Of a stretch of DNA of 40,165 nt, positions 8,090-17,658 are shown one piece after another. The notes beneath the pieces were generated by a model. It worked only from the letters and a program-made list of their open reading frames with translations. It did not search any database and was not told the origin of the DNA. The DNA is from a virus. The stretch covers positions 1-40,165 of IMG/VR virus record IMGVR_UViG_3300032677_000070. The stretch is one strand, 5' to 3'. The translations under genes were made by a program, and so were the position numbers. Numbering within the stretch: the first letter of the stretch is position 1; each line of letters starts with the position of its first letter.

Positions 8090-9559
8090 CTAGTTGAAGG
8101 GATCCCAGGTCTTGGCGGTCGGCAGGATGTTCTTGATCAGGCCGAGTTTCTTGGGGACCGCGATGCGGAGGGCGGCCAGGTAGAACATGACGAACCGATA
8201 CTGCAGGGCCGTCATGGCCAGGGGAAGCTTGCTGGGGGGGGCCATCTGCAGGAGGCGGAAGGCGCCGACGTTGGGGCTGCTGGACAGCACCAGGGCATCG
8301 GAGCAACCGGGCAGGTCGGCGTTGTAGTCGATGAAGGGCGTGGTGGCACCGGCCTTCACGACGCGGCCGATGTAGCGCATGTCGGTGGCGAGGTTGGTGC
8401 CATTCTTCCGGCCGCGGTAGACCTTGTAGTAGGTCTCCGTGTTGCCGGCGGAGGCGGTGATGGTGAGGGTCACCGCGTCACCGGCGGACACAGCCACAGC
8501 CGAGGCGAGGATGGCGGGGTTGGAAACCACACCGGCAGAGCAGGCTTCCGCGGCGTAGTAGTAGTTCCCAGCGTGGGCCGCGAGGAACTGGGAGGCGCCG
8601 TTGGCACCGTGGGCCGCCGTCACGGAGACGGGGGTCTGGCCGGTGATGGAACTGGAATCGGCATAGGTGCTGATGGGGGCCTTGATGCGCTCGTCCAGGA
8701 AGGGATGGGGCTCGAGGTCCATGATGCCGTTGCCGATGCCGAGGCCGTTGTAGCGCACGGCCTTGACCAAGGCGCCGAGCACGGTGCTGGGCACGTTCTG
8801 GTCGAGGTTCACGCGGTAGCTGGACTCGAGGTGGGTGTCGAAGTCCGCCTTGGTCAGCGGGCTGACCAGGAGGAGATCGGGGGAGCCCCAGTTCCCGAAG
8901 CCGGCGAGGTTCGCGGCCAGGGGCGCGACCTGGGAGCCGCTGTTGAGGGCGGTTCCGCGGAGATCGGTCACGTTCTGGGGAGCGCGGGCCTTGATGCTGG
9001 GCACCAGGCCGGTGAACTCCAGGGTGTCGATCGTGGCGTCGCCGTAGATCAGCGACCACTCGATGGACTGGAGGACCCGGGACAGGGCCGAGAAGATTTC
9101 CTGCTCGGAACTGTTGAAGTCCACGACACCGGCGGCCTGCTGGAGAGCGCCCTGCAGCGCGGTCGGGACGGTGATGCCGCCGTATTCCGCGAACAGCTTG
9201 AGTTCCGTGACTTCCCGGTGGTAGCTGCCATTCCGGTCGGGGAGGTTGGAGGCCGTCTCGTTGGCGATGGAGCCACCGGGATAGCCGCCGATGCCGTCCT
9301 GCACGACCTGCTCATCGATCAGCGACCAGCTGGTGTGCCGATTGGGGAACAGGCGGTTGAACAGCACGAAGTGGGGGTTCTGGACGGTGGCGATGGCGAG
9401 TTCACTCTCCACCGACTCCACGCGGAACGCACCACCGCCGGTGAGGGAGGCGATGTTCGTGCCTGCCTGGGTGCTCGTCAAGGACTTGACGATGTTACGG
9501 ATTCGAGGATCCGCGGAAGTCTCGGCCATTTGACCGAGGATGGAAACCACGTCGAACAT
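8090..9559 (-). CDS. Major capsid protein with an inserted fn3/Ig-like domain
   Basis: 489 aa from ATG 9559 with GGAGG upstream (CTTGGAGGCACC). It follows protease and scaffold genes, the standard place for the shell protein. Residues 1-300 and 430-489 are capsid-like: an N-terminal arm, a spine helix region (FSALSRVLQSIEWSLIYGD), and a C-terminal MFYLAALRIAVPKKLG segment. Residues about 305-425 look like an inserted fibronectin-III / Ig-like domain. This part shows YYYAAEACSAGVVSNPA, VSAGDAVTLTI and YYKVYRGRKNG, ending in FIDYNADLPG. Such insertions usually project from the capsid surface. The HK97 fold is inferred, not demonstrated. Confidence 0.8.
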   Translation of the reverse strand: MFDVVSILGQMAETSADPRIRNIVKSLTSTQAGTNIASLTGGGAFRVESVESELAIATVQNPHFVLFNRLFPNRHTSWSLIDEQVVQDGIGGYPGGSIANETASNLPDRNGSYHREVTELKLFAEYGGITVPTALQGALQQAAGVVDFNSSEQEIFSALSRVLQSIEWSLIYGDATIDTLEFTGLVPSIKARAPQNVTDLRGTALNSGSQVAPLAANLAGFGNWGSPDLLLVSPLTKADFDTHLESSYRVNLDQNVPSTVLGALVKAVRYNGLGIGNGIMDLEPHPFLDERIKAPISTYADSSSITGQTPVSVTAAHGANGASQFLAAHAGNYYYAAEACSAGVVSNPAILASAVAVSAGDAVTLTITASAGNTETYYKVYRGRKNGTNLATDMRYIGRVVKAGATTPFIDYNADLPGCSDALVLSSSPNVGAFRLLQMAPPSKLPLAMTALQYRFVMFYLAALRIAVPKKLGLIKNILPTAKTWDPFN

Positions 9560-9612
9560 GGTGCCTCCAAGAATCGGCGCTAGGGCCGGGAAGTGAGTGA
9601 GAAGGGGCGGTG

Positions 9613-10392
9613 CTAATGAATGCGGTTCTGCCTGGCGGCCTGGATTGCGCCGTCCTGCGTGAGGGCCCCGGACTTCATCTGGGCGAAGATCTGGTCCGGA
9701 GTGAGGGGAATGGGAGCGTTGGAATCCGGCACCAGCGCCTTGGCGACGACACGGGTGACGGCCTTGGGGAGAGGAGCGGGGGCGCTGGGGATGTGGCCTT
9801 CGGGCTGCATTTCGGCCAGGGCCTTGGACAGCTTCCGGTTCGTCGCGGTCTGGCCATGCTTGAGGGTCTGGACCTCGTCGTGCAGCGCCTGCAGGACCAC
9901 CTGCTGGTCCTCCATCGCGTGGAGGATGGTGCCGAGAATGGTCATGAGGTCCGGGCCGCCCTTGAGCAATTCGTTGGGCTCGGCTTCGCCGGTGCCGTTG
10001 CCGTAAGCCTTCTCCAGCCGACGGATCTCCTCGGGGTCGAAGTCCAGGTTGCCAAAGGCATCGCCTTCGCCCATGGACTTCTCGACCGGACGGCCTTCAT
10101 CCTCGGAGCCGTCGTCGTTGGCGTCGCCGCCTTCGGAACCTTCGTCGCCGTCGGGTTCGCCACCCTCGCCGGCGGCGCCGGCTTCATCGCCTCCGCCGGC
10201 ATCCTGGCCCGCGCCAGCCTCTTCGCCAGCTGCGGCCATGCCATCTTCCGTGGGGGCCGCGCCTTCGAGGCGAGGGTCCAGAGAATCGGGATCGGCAGGC
10301 GGCTCGGCAGCCTGGCCACCGGGCTTGAGGCCGTCGAGGCTCTTGAGGACGGAGCGAACCTGTTCCTGGATCTTGGCGAAATTGATCGACAT
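9613..10392 (-). CDS. Capsid scaffolding protein
   Basis: 259 aa from ATG 10392 with a perfect AGGAGGT six bases upstream; the longer open frame to 10737 is a shadow of the protease gene. Residues 45-115 are an acidic, disordered run of Glu, Asp, Gly and Ala. Residues 120-190 are helical (EEIRRLEKAYG, HAMEDQQVVLQALHDEVQTLK), and the C-terminus is short and basic (QDGAIQAARQNRIH). Acidic linker, central coiled coil and basic tail, located between protease and capsid genes, are the usual design of an internal scaffold that guides shell assembly and is then degraded. Confidence 0.7.
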   Translation of the reverse strand: MSINFAKIQEQVRSVLKSLDGLKPGGQAAEPPADPDSLDPRLEGAAPTEDGMAAAGEEAGAGQDAGGGDEAGAAGEGGEPDGDEGSEGGDANDDGSEDEGRPVEKSMGEGDAFGNLDFDPEEIRRLEKAYGNGTGEAEPNELLKGGPDLMTILGTILHAMEDQQVVLQALHDEVQTLKHGQTATNRKLSKALAEMQPEGHIPSAPAPLPKAVTRVVAKALVPDSNAPIPLTPDQIFAQMKSGALTQDGAIQAARQNRIH

Positions 10393-10403
10393 GGAATTAC
10401 CTC

Positions 10404-11288
10404 CTACGAATTGGCGGAAGGGGTGGGAAGCATGGTCAGGAGCACCGCGAGGGCATGCTCTGGGGGGATGCCGCGCTGCCCTGCGAGGGCAACGAAGCCG
10501 TCCACGCCCATTTCGGGCTGGGCGTCGTTGAGGGTCCGGAGGATGGAAATGACGTCGGGGTCCTTCGACTTGGAAGGAGACAGGGCCTTCGCCGCCTGGC
10601 GGGGGGTCAGGTTGGCCAGCGCCTCCTCGATGTCGGCCACCCCAGAGAACGCCTTGGCGAACGCTCGGAGGGGCACGGTCGAAACCGGGCCCACATCGTG
10701 GTTGACCGGGGTCCGAGATAGACCGATGGAATGCCACCGGATGCCCCGGATCTCCTGGGTCGGGAGCCCATCCTCGACCACGGGGGCCTCAGAGAACACA
10801 TCACCGGCGATGGAGGGATACCAGGTTGTCGGGGGGGAGGTCTGCAGGCTGTCCCAGAACAGGTCCGCAGACTCCGTGAACTGGTTCTGGCCCCGGGCGG
10901 AGTAGATGGCCGCCTTCACCCAGACCGAGTCACCGTCCACCCGGGCGTCCAGGGGCTTGCCGATCTCGAAAGCGTAGGGGTTGACCTTGGTCCCTCGGAT
11001 CTCGCCAAGGACCGAAGCGTGGTCAAGGTCGATCTTCCCGTATTGGAGGAAGTAGGGGATGGACTTGGCGAGGGCTGAAAGCAGCACCTTCTCGCCCTGG
11101 AGGTCCCGGACCTCGGACGACGCCTGCATGTAGAGGATGCGCTGGCCCTGTTCCTCGGCGACCTGAGCCTTGAGGGCCAGGCGGGGGAACTGGAACGAGA
11201 CAGGCAGCGCCGAACCCCCGATAGGGGCTGCAAGGGCAGCTGCAAGGCCGAGAACACTCATGCCTCGGATTCTTTGGCCCAAACCCAT
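10404..11288 (-). CDS. Prohead maturation protease
   Basis: 294 aa if started at ATG 11288; ATG 11261 is also possible. Neither has a clear ribosome site, and a large inverted repeat covers the region. The protease core is recognisable: ASSEVRDLQGEKV, then KIDLDHASVLGEI with the probable catalytic His (residue 90). WYPSIAGDVF follows with the probable nucleophile Ser (about 159), then IRWHSIGLSRTPVN. This order of conserved His, then S-I-x-G, then a strand ending in TP.N is that of S78-like phage prohead proteases. It would cut the scaffold and trim the capsid protein. It is the first gene of the minus-strand structural operon and diverges from the cargo block. No portal gene precedes it here. 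Confidence 0.7.
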   Translation of the reverse strand: MGLGQRIRGMSVLGLAAALAAPIGGSALPVSFQFPRLALKAQVAEEQGQRILYMQASSEVRDLQGEKVLLSALAKSIPYFLQYGKIDLDHASVLGEIRGTKVNPYAFEIGKPLDARVDGDSVWVKAAIYSARGQNQFTESADLFWDSLQTSPPTTWYPSIAGDVFSEAPVVEDGLPTQEIRGIRWHSIGLSRTPVNHDVGPVSTVPLRAFAKAFSGVADIEEALANLTPRQAAKALSPSKSKDPDVISILRTLNDAQPEMGVDGFVALAGQRGIPPEHALAVLLTMLPTPSANS

Positions 11289-11332
11289 CTTTCTACTGGA
11301 TGGGTGCCCGCTACATGCCCCATGTTGGGCCA
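11275..11332. promoter_or_regulatory. Nested inverted repeats in the divergent intergenic region
   Basis: Outer arms TGGCCCAA (11275-11282) and TTGGGCCA (11325-11332) pair perfectly. Inside them CCCATC (11284-11289) pairs with GATGGG (11299-11304). The structure lies between the divergent capsid and cargo operons and covers one candidate start of the protease gene. It may be an operator or a leader hairpin. I see no convincing -35/-10 pair on either side. Confidence 0.35.
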
Positions 11333-11392
11333 CCAGGGACGCCAGGCCGTGGCCCGAAACCCACGCTGGCCTCTACAGAACAGGAGTCAGCC

Positions 11393-14300
11393 ATGGGTCT
11401 GAACGAAACCCTCCGATCCCTCCTTAAGGCCCATGTGAAGGGCCACACGCGAGTGGTGAACGGCAAGGTGATCTACATCCACGACTACGACTCCAGCAAG
11501 CCCCAGGGCCGTGCCGCGGAACTTCACGAGCGCACCACCATCGGGAAGCACCGGAGTGGCACCCACTACCTCCGCGCCACCGACGCTGAGGACGGAACCC
11601 AAATCCAGGCCACTGCCAACAGGCTGGGCATCAAGACCGACAAGCGCCGCGCCGGGGCCAACCACTTCGGCCGCGTGGGCGCATACGACCACTACCATGT
11701 GGAGAGCCCCGAGCACGCGCTGGCCATCCACGAGGAACTGAAGAAGCTCGCCGGCAAGGGCGCTCCCGAGATGCAGGAGCCCGGGCCCGAGGCCAAGGTT
11801 GCCGCGAAGAAGGCCGCGCCCAAGGACCACACCGAGGCCAACATCGTCGCCCACGACGCCGAGGAGGAATCCGAACTCCTCCAGGGGAAGGGAGACAAGG
11901 CCGCCCATGCCCACGCTCGGACGGTCTCTGCCCACAACGGGACCGCATTCAAGCACCCCCACCCCACGACCGCGAACCTGCACGAGCTGGCCGCGCAGGC
12001 CCACCGGGAGGCCCACGCCGAGAACGGCGAGGAAGGCCACCTGAAGGCCGCAGAGCACCACGACACCCTGGCGGCCTACCACCACGGCGAGGGTAAGAAG
12101 AAATACGAGGCGTTCAAGGCGAAGCAGGCGTCAGATTACGAATCCCACCGGACGAAGGCGAAGGAGGCCAGCGAGGCCGCTCATACGGCCAGCCTCACCG
12201 CCAACACGAAGGATGAACACGCACGGGCGCTCGGCCTCCACCACCAAGCGATGCTCGAGCACCAGGAGGCCGGGAAGGCCACAACCCACGCGGGCCGAAA
12301 GTCCATGCATGAGGCGAACTTCGCCGAGCACTCCGACATGATCAACGGCCACAGCGCCAGGATGACCACTGGGGGCGGCAAGGACGCCACCCTCGAGGCC
12401 CGGGCCGCCAGCAACCTGACCAGGATCCCCGATAAGGACCTGAAGCCCGAGGACTACGACAAGGCCATCGCAGCCCACAACCGCGCTGGATCCGCCCATG
12501 TGGTCGCCATGGACAAGGGGCAGGCGGGGAGCCGAGCCCACCACAGCAGCCAGGCGGACCAGCATGCCCAGGACGCACGGACGATCGAGGCGATGAAGGC
12601 CGAGCACCTAAAGGAACATGGCAATGCCTCCGCCGGCGGCAACCCTCCAAGCGAGGACTCCAACGGAACCCCCAAACTTCGCGCCCACAATGCCACCCGT
12701 GTGGCCAACGAATTGTCCGAGAAGGCGAACAACAGCAACAGCCCCGAGGACCACACGGCCGCAGCCGAGGCCCATGAGAAGGCCCGGATACTCCATCACG
12801 AAGCCCAGCCGTCGGGATTCGACGCACCCGGAGCCGAGGAGCACCGCTTCGCCAAGAAATACCACGGGAACACGGCGGAAACCCACAAGGAGAAGGCGAA
12901 GGAACTCAGCCAGCCGAAAATCCGCAAGATCGTGGAAGATCAGCAGGCGAAGGAGAAGGCCGAAGGCCCCCAGGGCGACAGCCCCAAGCTCAAGGCCGCC
13001 AAGGCCAAGAACTGGGGCAAGCCCAGCGAATTCCCCAACGGCGACATGCGGGAAATCCTCCACCCCGGGGACGGGAACCGAAAAAACCAGGCCGCCCGGA
13101 AACCCAGCGATTGGGACGAGGCCGTGCAGGAGAGTGGGCCCATTGGCGACCACCCGGACGAAATCGGAGCCTTGAAGCACCTGCATGCCGCCCACGGCAC
13201 CCACTGGGTTCCCAAGCCGCTCAACGACATCAACGATCATCCGCACAGGGAGAACGACACCGACTACAGCGGGCAGGTTCGCGGCAAGCGCCCCCCCATG
13301 GAATTCATCGCCAAGGACAGCAAGGGGCGCCACTTCTACGTGAACACCGAAGGCGGGAAATACGCCCGATACGCCCGCCACATCCCTGACGAGATCGCGG
13401 AGAAGGCGGGGATCACGACCCCGCACCCCATGGACAAACTTGGTGAAGCCGGGAAGGCATCAAGGAAGGTGCTCGACATCTCATCCGAGATCGGTCAATC
13501 GGGGATAACCCCAGAGAACCATCCAAGGTGGACGGAGCGGGAGTCCTTGTCCAAAGAGGCGGCCAAACTTCACACCGAAGCCGCCAAGCAGGCCCACACC
13601 AAGGGCGACCACAAACTGGCAGAACTCCATGAAAAGTGGGCAAAGTCACACGGAGGGTCTACAGACGAGCCCGTCACGGTGAAGCCTGCCGAGGAGCCCA
13701 AGGGCCACGCGATCCCCAAGCCGACCACCATGCCCCCCCTCGCGGGAGCACGGCCCAGTGATGTCGCCGAGCACGGCGCCCAGGCATCCGACCTCAGCCG
13801 AAAGGCCGAGGCGCTGAAGAATGGCGCAGGCGGTTACCCCCACGAACGCGCTGCCATCACCGCCCACAATGCAACCCTGAACGCTCGAGTCGGTAGCCTA
13901 CAGGCCGCCAGCGGTGGGGACCATGGTCGGGCAGCCCTCTTGCACACCGCTGCAGCCCAGGCCCACGGAGAAGCCGCCACCGCCGCCAAGGGGCCCATGA
14001 GTGACGGTCACGAGATGATCGCCTCCGGACACAGCGACCTCGCCAAGAAGCATGCAGCCATCGCCGATGCCTCCAACGCAGAGAAGGAAGCCAACAAGGC
14101 CCGCGCCAAGGCCAAGCTGCCGGAATACACCGCCAAGGCGAACGAGGCCGGCAAGAAAGCATTCGCCATGACCCGCAAGGGGAACGACGACCCGGACGGA
14201 GAGGGCAAGGTCGAGGGGCACCACGACGTCGCCTCGAAACTCCACGCCCATGCCGCCAACCTCCACCGGGAGGCCCGGGAAATGGCCCACACGGCCGGGG

Positions 14301-16141
14301 AGGCCCAGCCGCTCCTCTACCACGACGAGATGAGCAACCACCACTCCGAGGCTCATGTGCAGCACAAGCATGAGATCGAACACCCCGGGCAGGTCGCCCG
14401 GGCCGGAACCCAGCAGATGATCCGGGCCGCCTCCGCCTTCGAGAAGCACTACGGGGAGAACAAGCCGGAGCCCACCCCCGGCGCCTCCGCCAAGGACTCC
14501 GTCGCCTCAACCCACGACGGCCTGACCTACGCGCAGCGCCTGGCTGGGAAATCCAACAGCCCCATGGAAAAGAGCCGTCTACACGATGCCGGCCACTCCT
14601 CAGAGGTCGCCTACGCGACGGGCGGCAAGCAGGACCACATGAAGGCCCACTACGACCACCTCGCCGCTGCAGGACAAGCCAACCACCCGGACATCAAGGC
14701 CCACCACGAGAAATACGCCCAGATCCACAAGGAAAAGGCTGACGCGATCGTCCCCTCCGCGGCCCCCAAGCCGAAGCACCCCGCCAATGTCGCCTACGAT
14801 GAGGCTCACCGCGTCCCCAACGTGAGGATCAATAAGAAGAACTGGCCCAAGTTTGGCGACAACACCCGGACTAGCACCCAGAAGGTGACGAAGGACGCCA
14901 CCGACGCCACCACGAAGGCCGAAGGCAGCGGAACCGCCGAGGATCACCAGGCCGCTTCCGACGCTCACTGGAAGGCAGCCCAGGCCCATGAAATCGCCTA
15001 CAGCGGACCCGGCCAGACCTACTACTCCGGCCACAGCCGGGCCAACGACGCCCACATGAAGGCTGGGATCTACCACCAGCAGAAGGCCATGGAGGCGAAG
15101 AAGGCCGGCAAGACCAACGCGACTGCTGCGAAGGAACCGCCCCTCGCCCCCGAGGCCAAGGACTACGACAAACGAGTCCGCGCCTACGAGAAGAAGGGCA
15201 TGAGCCGCTCGGATGCCCAGGGCGTAGTCGATGCCGAGGACATGAAGGCCCGGAGCAACCCCTCGGGAAAAGCTGAGGGGGCCTCGCAGGCCCCCGCCTA
15301 TCCCAACCTTAAGGGAGACGCCAAGAAGATGGGGCTCCACGAATTCTTGGATAAACACAATATCGAACATTTAAATGAGCACCTGGACAATGGGCTGACT
15401 CCGTCCAATAGGCCCCACGCCGAACTCCACCCAGATCGAATGGACCCATCTGAATGGGACGACTGGGATGAGCACAAAACGTGGGCTGGCAACACCATGC
15501 CTACATCCAAGAAACACATAGAGGGCCTCCGTGAATCAATCCGAAAGGGCGCCAAGACCAACCCTGTTCTGGTAGACCACCAGGAACCTGGTAAATACAG
15601 ACCACAGGTCATAGACGGCCATCATCGTGTCGCCGCACACAAAGAGGAGAACAAGCCGGCGCCCGTCGGATTTAACGCCAAAACCCTCGCTGGCACTTGG
15701 GCGAGTGAGAACGGGAAACCAAACACCCAAAAAGACCGGGATCGGATGGAGTCGGAATACAGGGCCCACCTTGCAACTAAGCCGGCTGCGTTAAAACCCC
15801 CCGCCGCCCCCAAAGGTGAGGTAACCGGCGCCAAGGAAAAAACCCGAGAGGCCGTCAACAATGCAGACCAGGGCGACGGTGGAAGCCGAGCCTACGACCA
15901 CAAGTGGGACAACGACAAGGGGAGCCCCAGCACCGCCAAGGCCATGGATGCCACGCACAAGCTGTCCTATGTGGACGGGTTCCCAAAGGAGCACGCAGAG
16001 GCCGCGAAGCACCACCGTGCCGCTGCAAGGGAATACCGCCTCGGAGAGCGTGACAAGAGTATCTCCGCGATCAAGGCAAACAAACGTGCCGACTACCACG
16101 ACGCCATGGCCGAACACCATGAAACCCACTCGAAGAAATAG
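11393..16141 (+). CDS. Giant His/Ala/Lys-rich repeat protein with a ParB-like domain (polyvalent cargo protein candidate)
   Basis: 1582 aa from ATG 11393 with ACAGGAG seven bases upstream; an open extension to 11300 lacks a site. Residues 1-120 form a globular start with the motif HTRVVNGKVIYIHDY (about 19-35). Much of the rest is imperfect helical repeats with A..H..A...H spacing, giving a very His-rich protein. A globular island lies at about 545-680 (PPMEFIAKDSKGRHFYVN). At about 1335-1425 a ParB/sulfiredoxin-like domain appears: NPVLVD followed by QVIDGHHRVAAHKE. That domain is more AT-rich than its surroundings, as if inserted. It lies first in the cargo operon, next to a smaller relative. 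Injected DNA-associated protein is the likely role; a structural role is possible. Confidence 0.65.
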   Translation: MGLNETLRSLLKAHVKGHTRVVNGKVIYIHDYDSSKPQGRAAELHERTTIGKHRSGTHYLRATDAEDGTQIQATANRLGIKTDKRRAGANHFGRVGAYDHYHVESPEHALAIHEELKKLAGKGAPEMQEPGPEAKVAAKKAAPKDHTEANIVAHDAEEESELLQGKGDKAAHAHARTVSAHNGTAFKHPHPTTANLHELAAQAHREAHAENGEEGHLKAAEHHDTLAAYHHGEGKKKYEAFKAKQASDYESHRTKAKEASEAAHTASLTANTKDEHARALGLHHQAMLEHQEAGKATTHAGRKSMHEANFAEHSDMINGHSARMTTGGGKDATLEARAASNLTRIPDKDLKPEDYDKAIAAHNRAGSAHVVAMDKGQAGSRAHHSSQADQHAQDARTIEAMKAEHLKEHGNASAGGNPPSEDSNGTPKLRAHNATRVANELSEKANNSNSPEDHTAAAEAHEKARILHHEAQPSGFDAPGAEEHRFAKKYHGNTAETHKEKAKELSQPKIRKIVEDQQAKEKAEGPQGDSPKLKAAKAKNWGKPSEFPNGDMREILHPGDGNRKNQAARKPSDWDEAVQESGPIGDHPDEIGALKHLHAAHGTHWVPKPLNDINDHPHRENDTDYSGQVRGKRPPMEFIAKDSKGRHFYVNTEGGKYARYARHIPDEIAEKAGITTPHPMDKLGEAGKASRKVLDISSEIGQSGITPENHPRWTERESLSKEAAKLHTEAAKQAHTKGDHKLAELHEKWAKSHGGSTDEPVTVKPAEEPKGHAIPKPTTMPPLAGARPSDVAEHGAQASDLSRKAEALKNGAGGYPHERAAITAHNATLNARVGSLQAASGGDHGRAALLHTAAAQAHGEAATAAKGPMSDGHEMIASGHSDLAKKHAAIADASNAEKEANKARAKAKLPEYTAKANEAGKKAFAMTRKGNDDPDGEGKVEGHHDVASKLHAHAANLHREAREMAHTAGEAQPLLYHDEMSNHHSEAHVQHKHEIEHPGQVARAGTQQMIRAASAFEKHYGENKPEPTPGASAKDSVASTHDGLTYAQRLAGKSNSPMEKSRLHDAGHSSEVAYATGGKQDHMKAHYDHLAAAGQANHPDIKAHHEKYAQIHKEKADAIVPSAAPKPKHPANVAYDEAHRVPNVRINKKNWPKFGDNTRTSTQKVTKDATDATTKAEGSGTAEDHQAASDAHWKAAQAHEIAYSGPGQTYYSGHSRANDAHMKAGIYHQQKAMEAKKAGKTNATAAKEPPLAPEAKDYDKRVRAYEKKGMSRSDAQGVVDAEDMKARSNPSGKAEGASQAPAYPNLKGDAKKMGLHEFLDKHNIEHLNEHLDNGLTPSNRPHAELHPDRMDPSEWDDWDEHKTWAGNTMPTSKKHIEGLRESIRKGAKTNPVLVDHQEPGKYRPQVIDGHHRVAAHKEENKPAPVGFNAKTLAGTWASENGKPNTQKDRDRMESEYRAHLATKPAALKPPAAPKGEVTGAKEKTREAVNNADQGDGGSRAYDHKWDNDKGSPSTAKAMDATHKLSYVDGFPKEHAEAAKHHRAAAREYRLGERDKSISAIKANKRADYHDAMAEHHETHSKK

Positions 16142-16149
16142 GAGCCCAC

Positions 16150-17658
16150 ATGCCCGCCGACATCACCAACCAGAGTGCCGACCTCGCCACCCTGAACCCG
16201 TTTGACCCCAAGGCCCTCGGCAACGTGGCCCTGCAGGCCATCACGGCACTGGCCCAGGCCAAGCGCAAGACCCTGAACCTGACCACGCCGCTCCTGAAGC
16301 TGCCGGAGGCCGAAGGCGCCCGGGTGGCCCTGAAGGCCGCCGTCGAGGGGGGCTGCCCCAAGGAGCACCTTCGGGAACTGATGAAGGCAGCCTTCGGCGG
16401 GGACGTTGCCGGCCAGTCCAACCTGACCGTGGGCGAGGCCGCCCTCTTCCCGTCCATGGAGCCCGAGCTGGCCCAGGCGTCCATCCTCCCCGACCACGAG
16501 GAGGGCCTGGAGCGTGCGCTCGAGAAGGCCATGAAGGTCTGCTGCACCGAGCGCCCCATCGAGAAGGCCCAGGTCGCCGGATACACCCGGACCCACATGG
16601 GCAAGGTGATCCAGGTCCAGGAATACATGAACCACCGCCAGGCAGCCATGAACGCGACGAAGCAGGCGCATGCGACCTCTGACGCCGCGCTCAAGGACAG
16701 GGGCCCCGAGGCCCACCAGAAGGCCGTGGCCTCCCACCTGGATGCCCTCCGGCACCACACGGAGGCCCACGAAATGGCCCCGGCGGACGTCGCCCAGGAC
16801 CACCAGGAACTCATGGAGCACCACCGCGCAGCTGCCCGCTGGCACGGCGATAAGGCCAAGGGCACCACCGGGGCCTACGGGGTCCAGAAAGAGGAGCCGG
16901 TGCGCGTGGCCACCAAGGCCCACCACGAGGCCAGCACCCGGGTGGTCAATGGGAAGGTCGTCCAGGTGAAGCCCTACGAGGACCACCGGAAGGCCGCCGA
17001 GAAGGCCAGCAAGCACGCAGAGAAACTGGGAGCGGACGCCCTCTTCGAGAACAAAGGCGTCTCCCATGTCCAGGCGGCCAAGGCCCACCAGGAAGCCCGC
17101 GACATGCACCTGGAGGCCGCCCTGGCATCCCCGTCCTATGAGAACTCAGAAGGGCACAAGGCTGTGGCTGCAACCCACAACGAACGTGCGTGGAAGCACG
17201 AGGTCTGGAACAAGGAGGCCGAGCACAAGGCGTCCACTGAAGCCCAAAAGGCCCAACCCAAGGGTTCCCTCACCATCAAACATTTGACCCGGGACGACCT
17301 CGACTACAAGGGCGGAGGCCGCGGATACCTCGGCCACGAATTCCGAGGCGACCACACCGACAAGGCCCTGATCGAAGCAGCCAACCACCACGGGCTGGAC
17401 GAGCATGAACTCGAAACCTACGCCAAGAGCCGCCCCGGCCGCCACGACATGGACGCGACGACCTTCCTCATGGGAAAGACGGCGCCCCAGGGAGCCGAGG
17501 AATCCGACGAGGCCGCCCGGGCCCGGGAGGTCAAGGCCCACGGAAAGATCCCTCACGCGAAGCTGGTCGAGCACTTCCACAAGGCCATCGGAGCCGTGAA
17601 GAACGAGAAGTGGTTCAAAGAGGACGCCGAGGAACGCCGGAACCCCGAGAAGAAGTAA
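16150..17658 (+). CDS. His-rich helical cargo protein with two copies of the TR..NGKV..V motif
   Basis: 502 aa from ATG 16150 with TAGGAG six bases upstream, 8 bases after the giant gene. The first 130 residues form a helical domain (ALGNVALQAITALAQAKRK, HLRELMKAAFGG, ERALEKAMKVCC). Then a unit beginning YTRTHMGKVIQVQEYMNHRQAA (about 145-166) is repeated as STRVVNGKVVQVKPYEDHRKAA (262-283). Each copy is followed by A..H-type helices like those of the neighbouring 1582-aa protein. The last 150 residues are a different mixed domain (HLTRDDLDYKGGGRGYLGHEF). I do not recognise a catalytic domain. The shared motif ties it to the giant protein and the nuclease downstream. Confidence 0.6.
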   Translation: MPADITNQSADLATLNPFDPKALGNVALQAITALAQAKRKTLNLTTPLLKLPEAEGARVALKAAVEGGCPKEHLRELMKAAFGGDVAGQSNLTVGEAALFPSMEPELAQASILPDHEEGLERALEKAMKVCCTERPIEKAQVAGYTRTHMGKVIQVQEYMNHRQAAMNATKQAHATSDAALKDRGPEAHQKAVASHLDALRHHTEAHEMAPADVAQDHQELMEHHRAAARWHGDKAKGTTGAYGVQKEEPVRVATKAHHEASTRVVNGKVVQVKPYEDHRKAAEKASKHAEKLGADALFENKGVSHVQAAKAHQEARDMHLEAALASPSYENSEGHKAVAATHNERAWKHEVWNKEAEHKASTEAQKAQPKGSLTIKHLTRDDLDYKGGGRGYLGHEFRGDHTDKALIEAANHHGLDEHELETYAKSRPGRHDMDATTFLMGKTAPQGAEESDEAARAREVKAHGKIPHAKLVEHFHKAIGAVKNEKWFKEDAEERRNPEKK

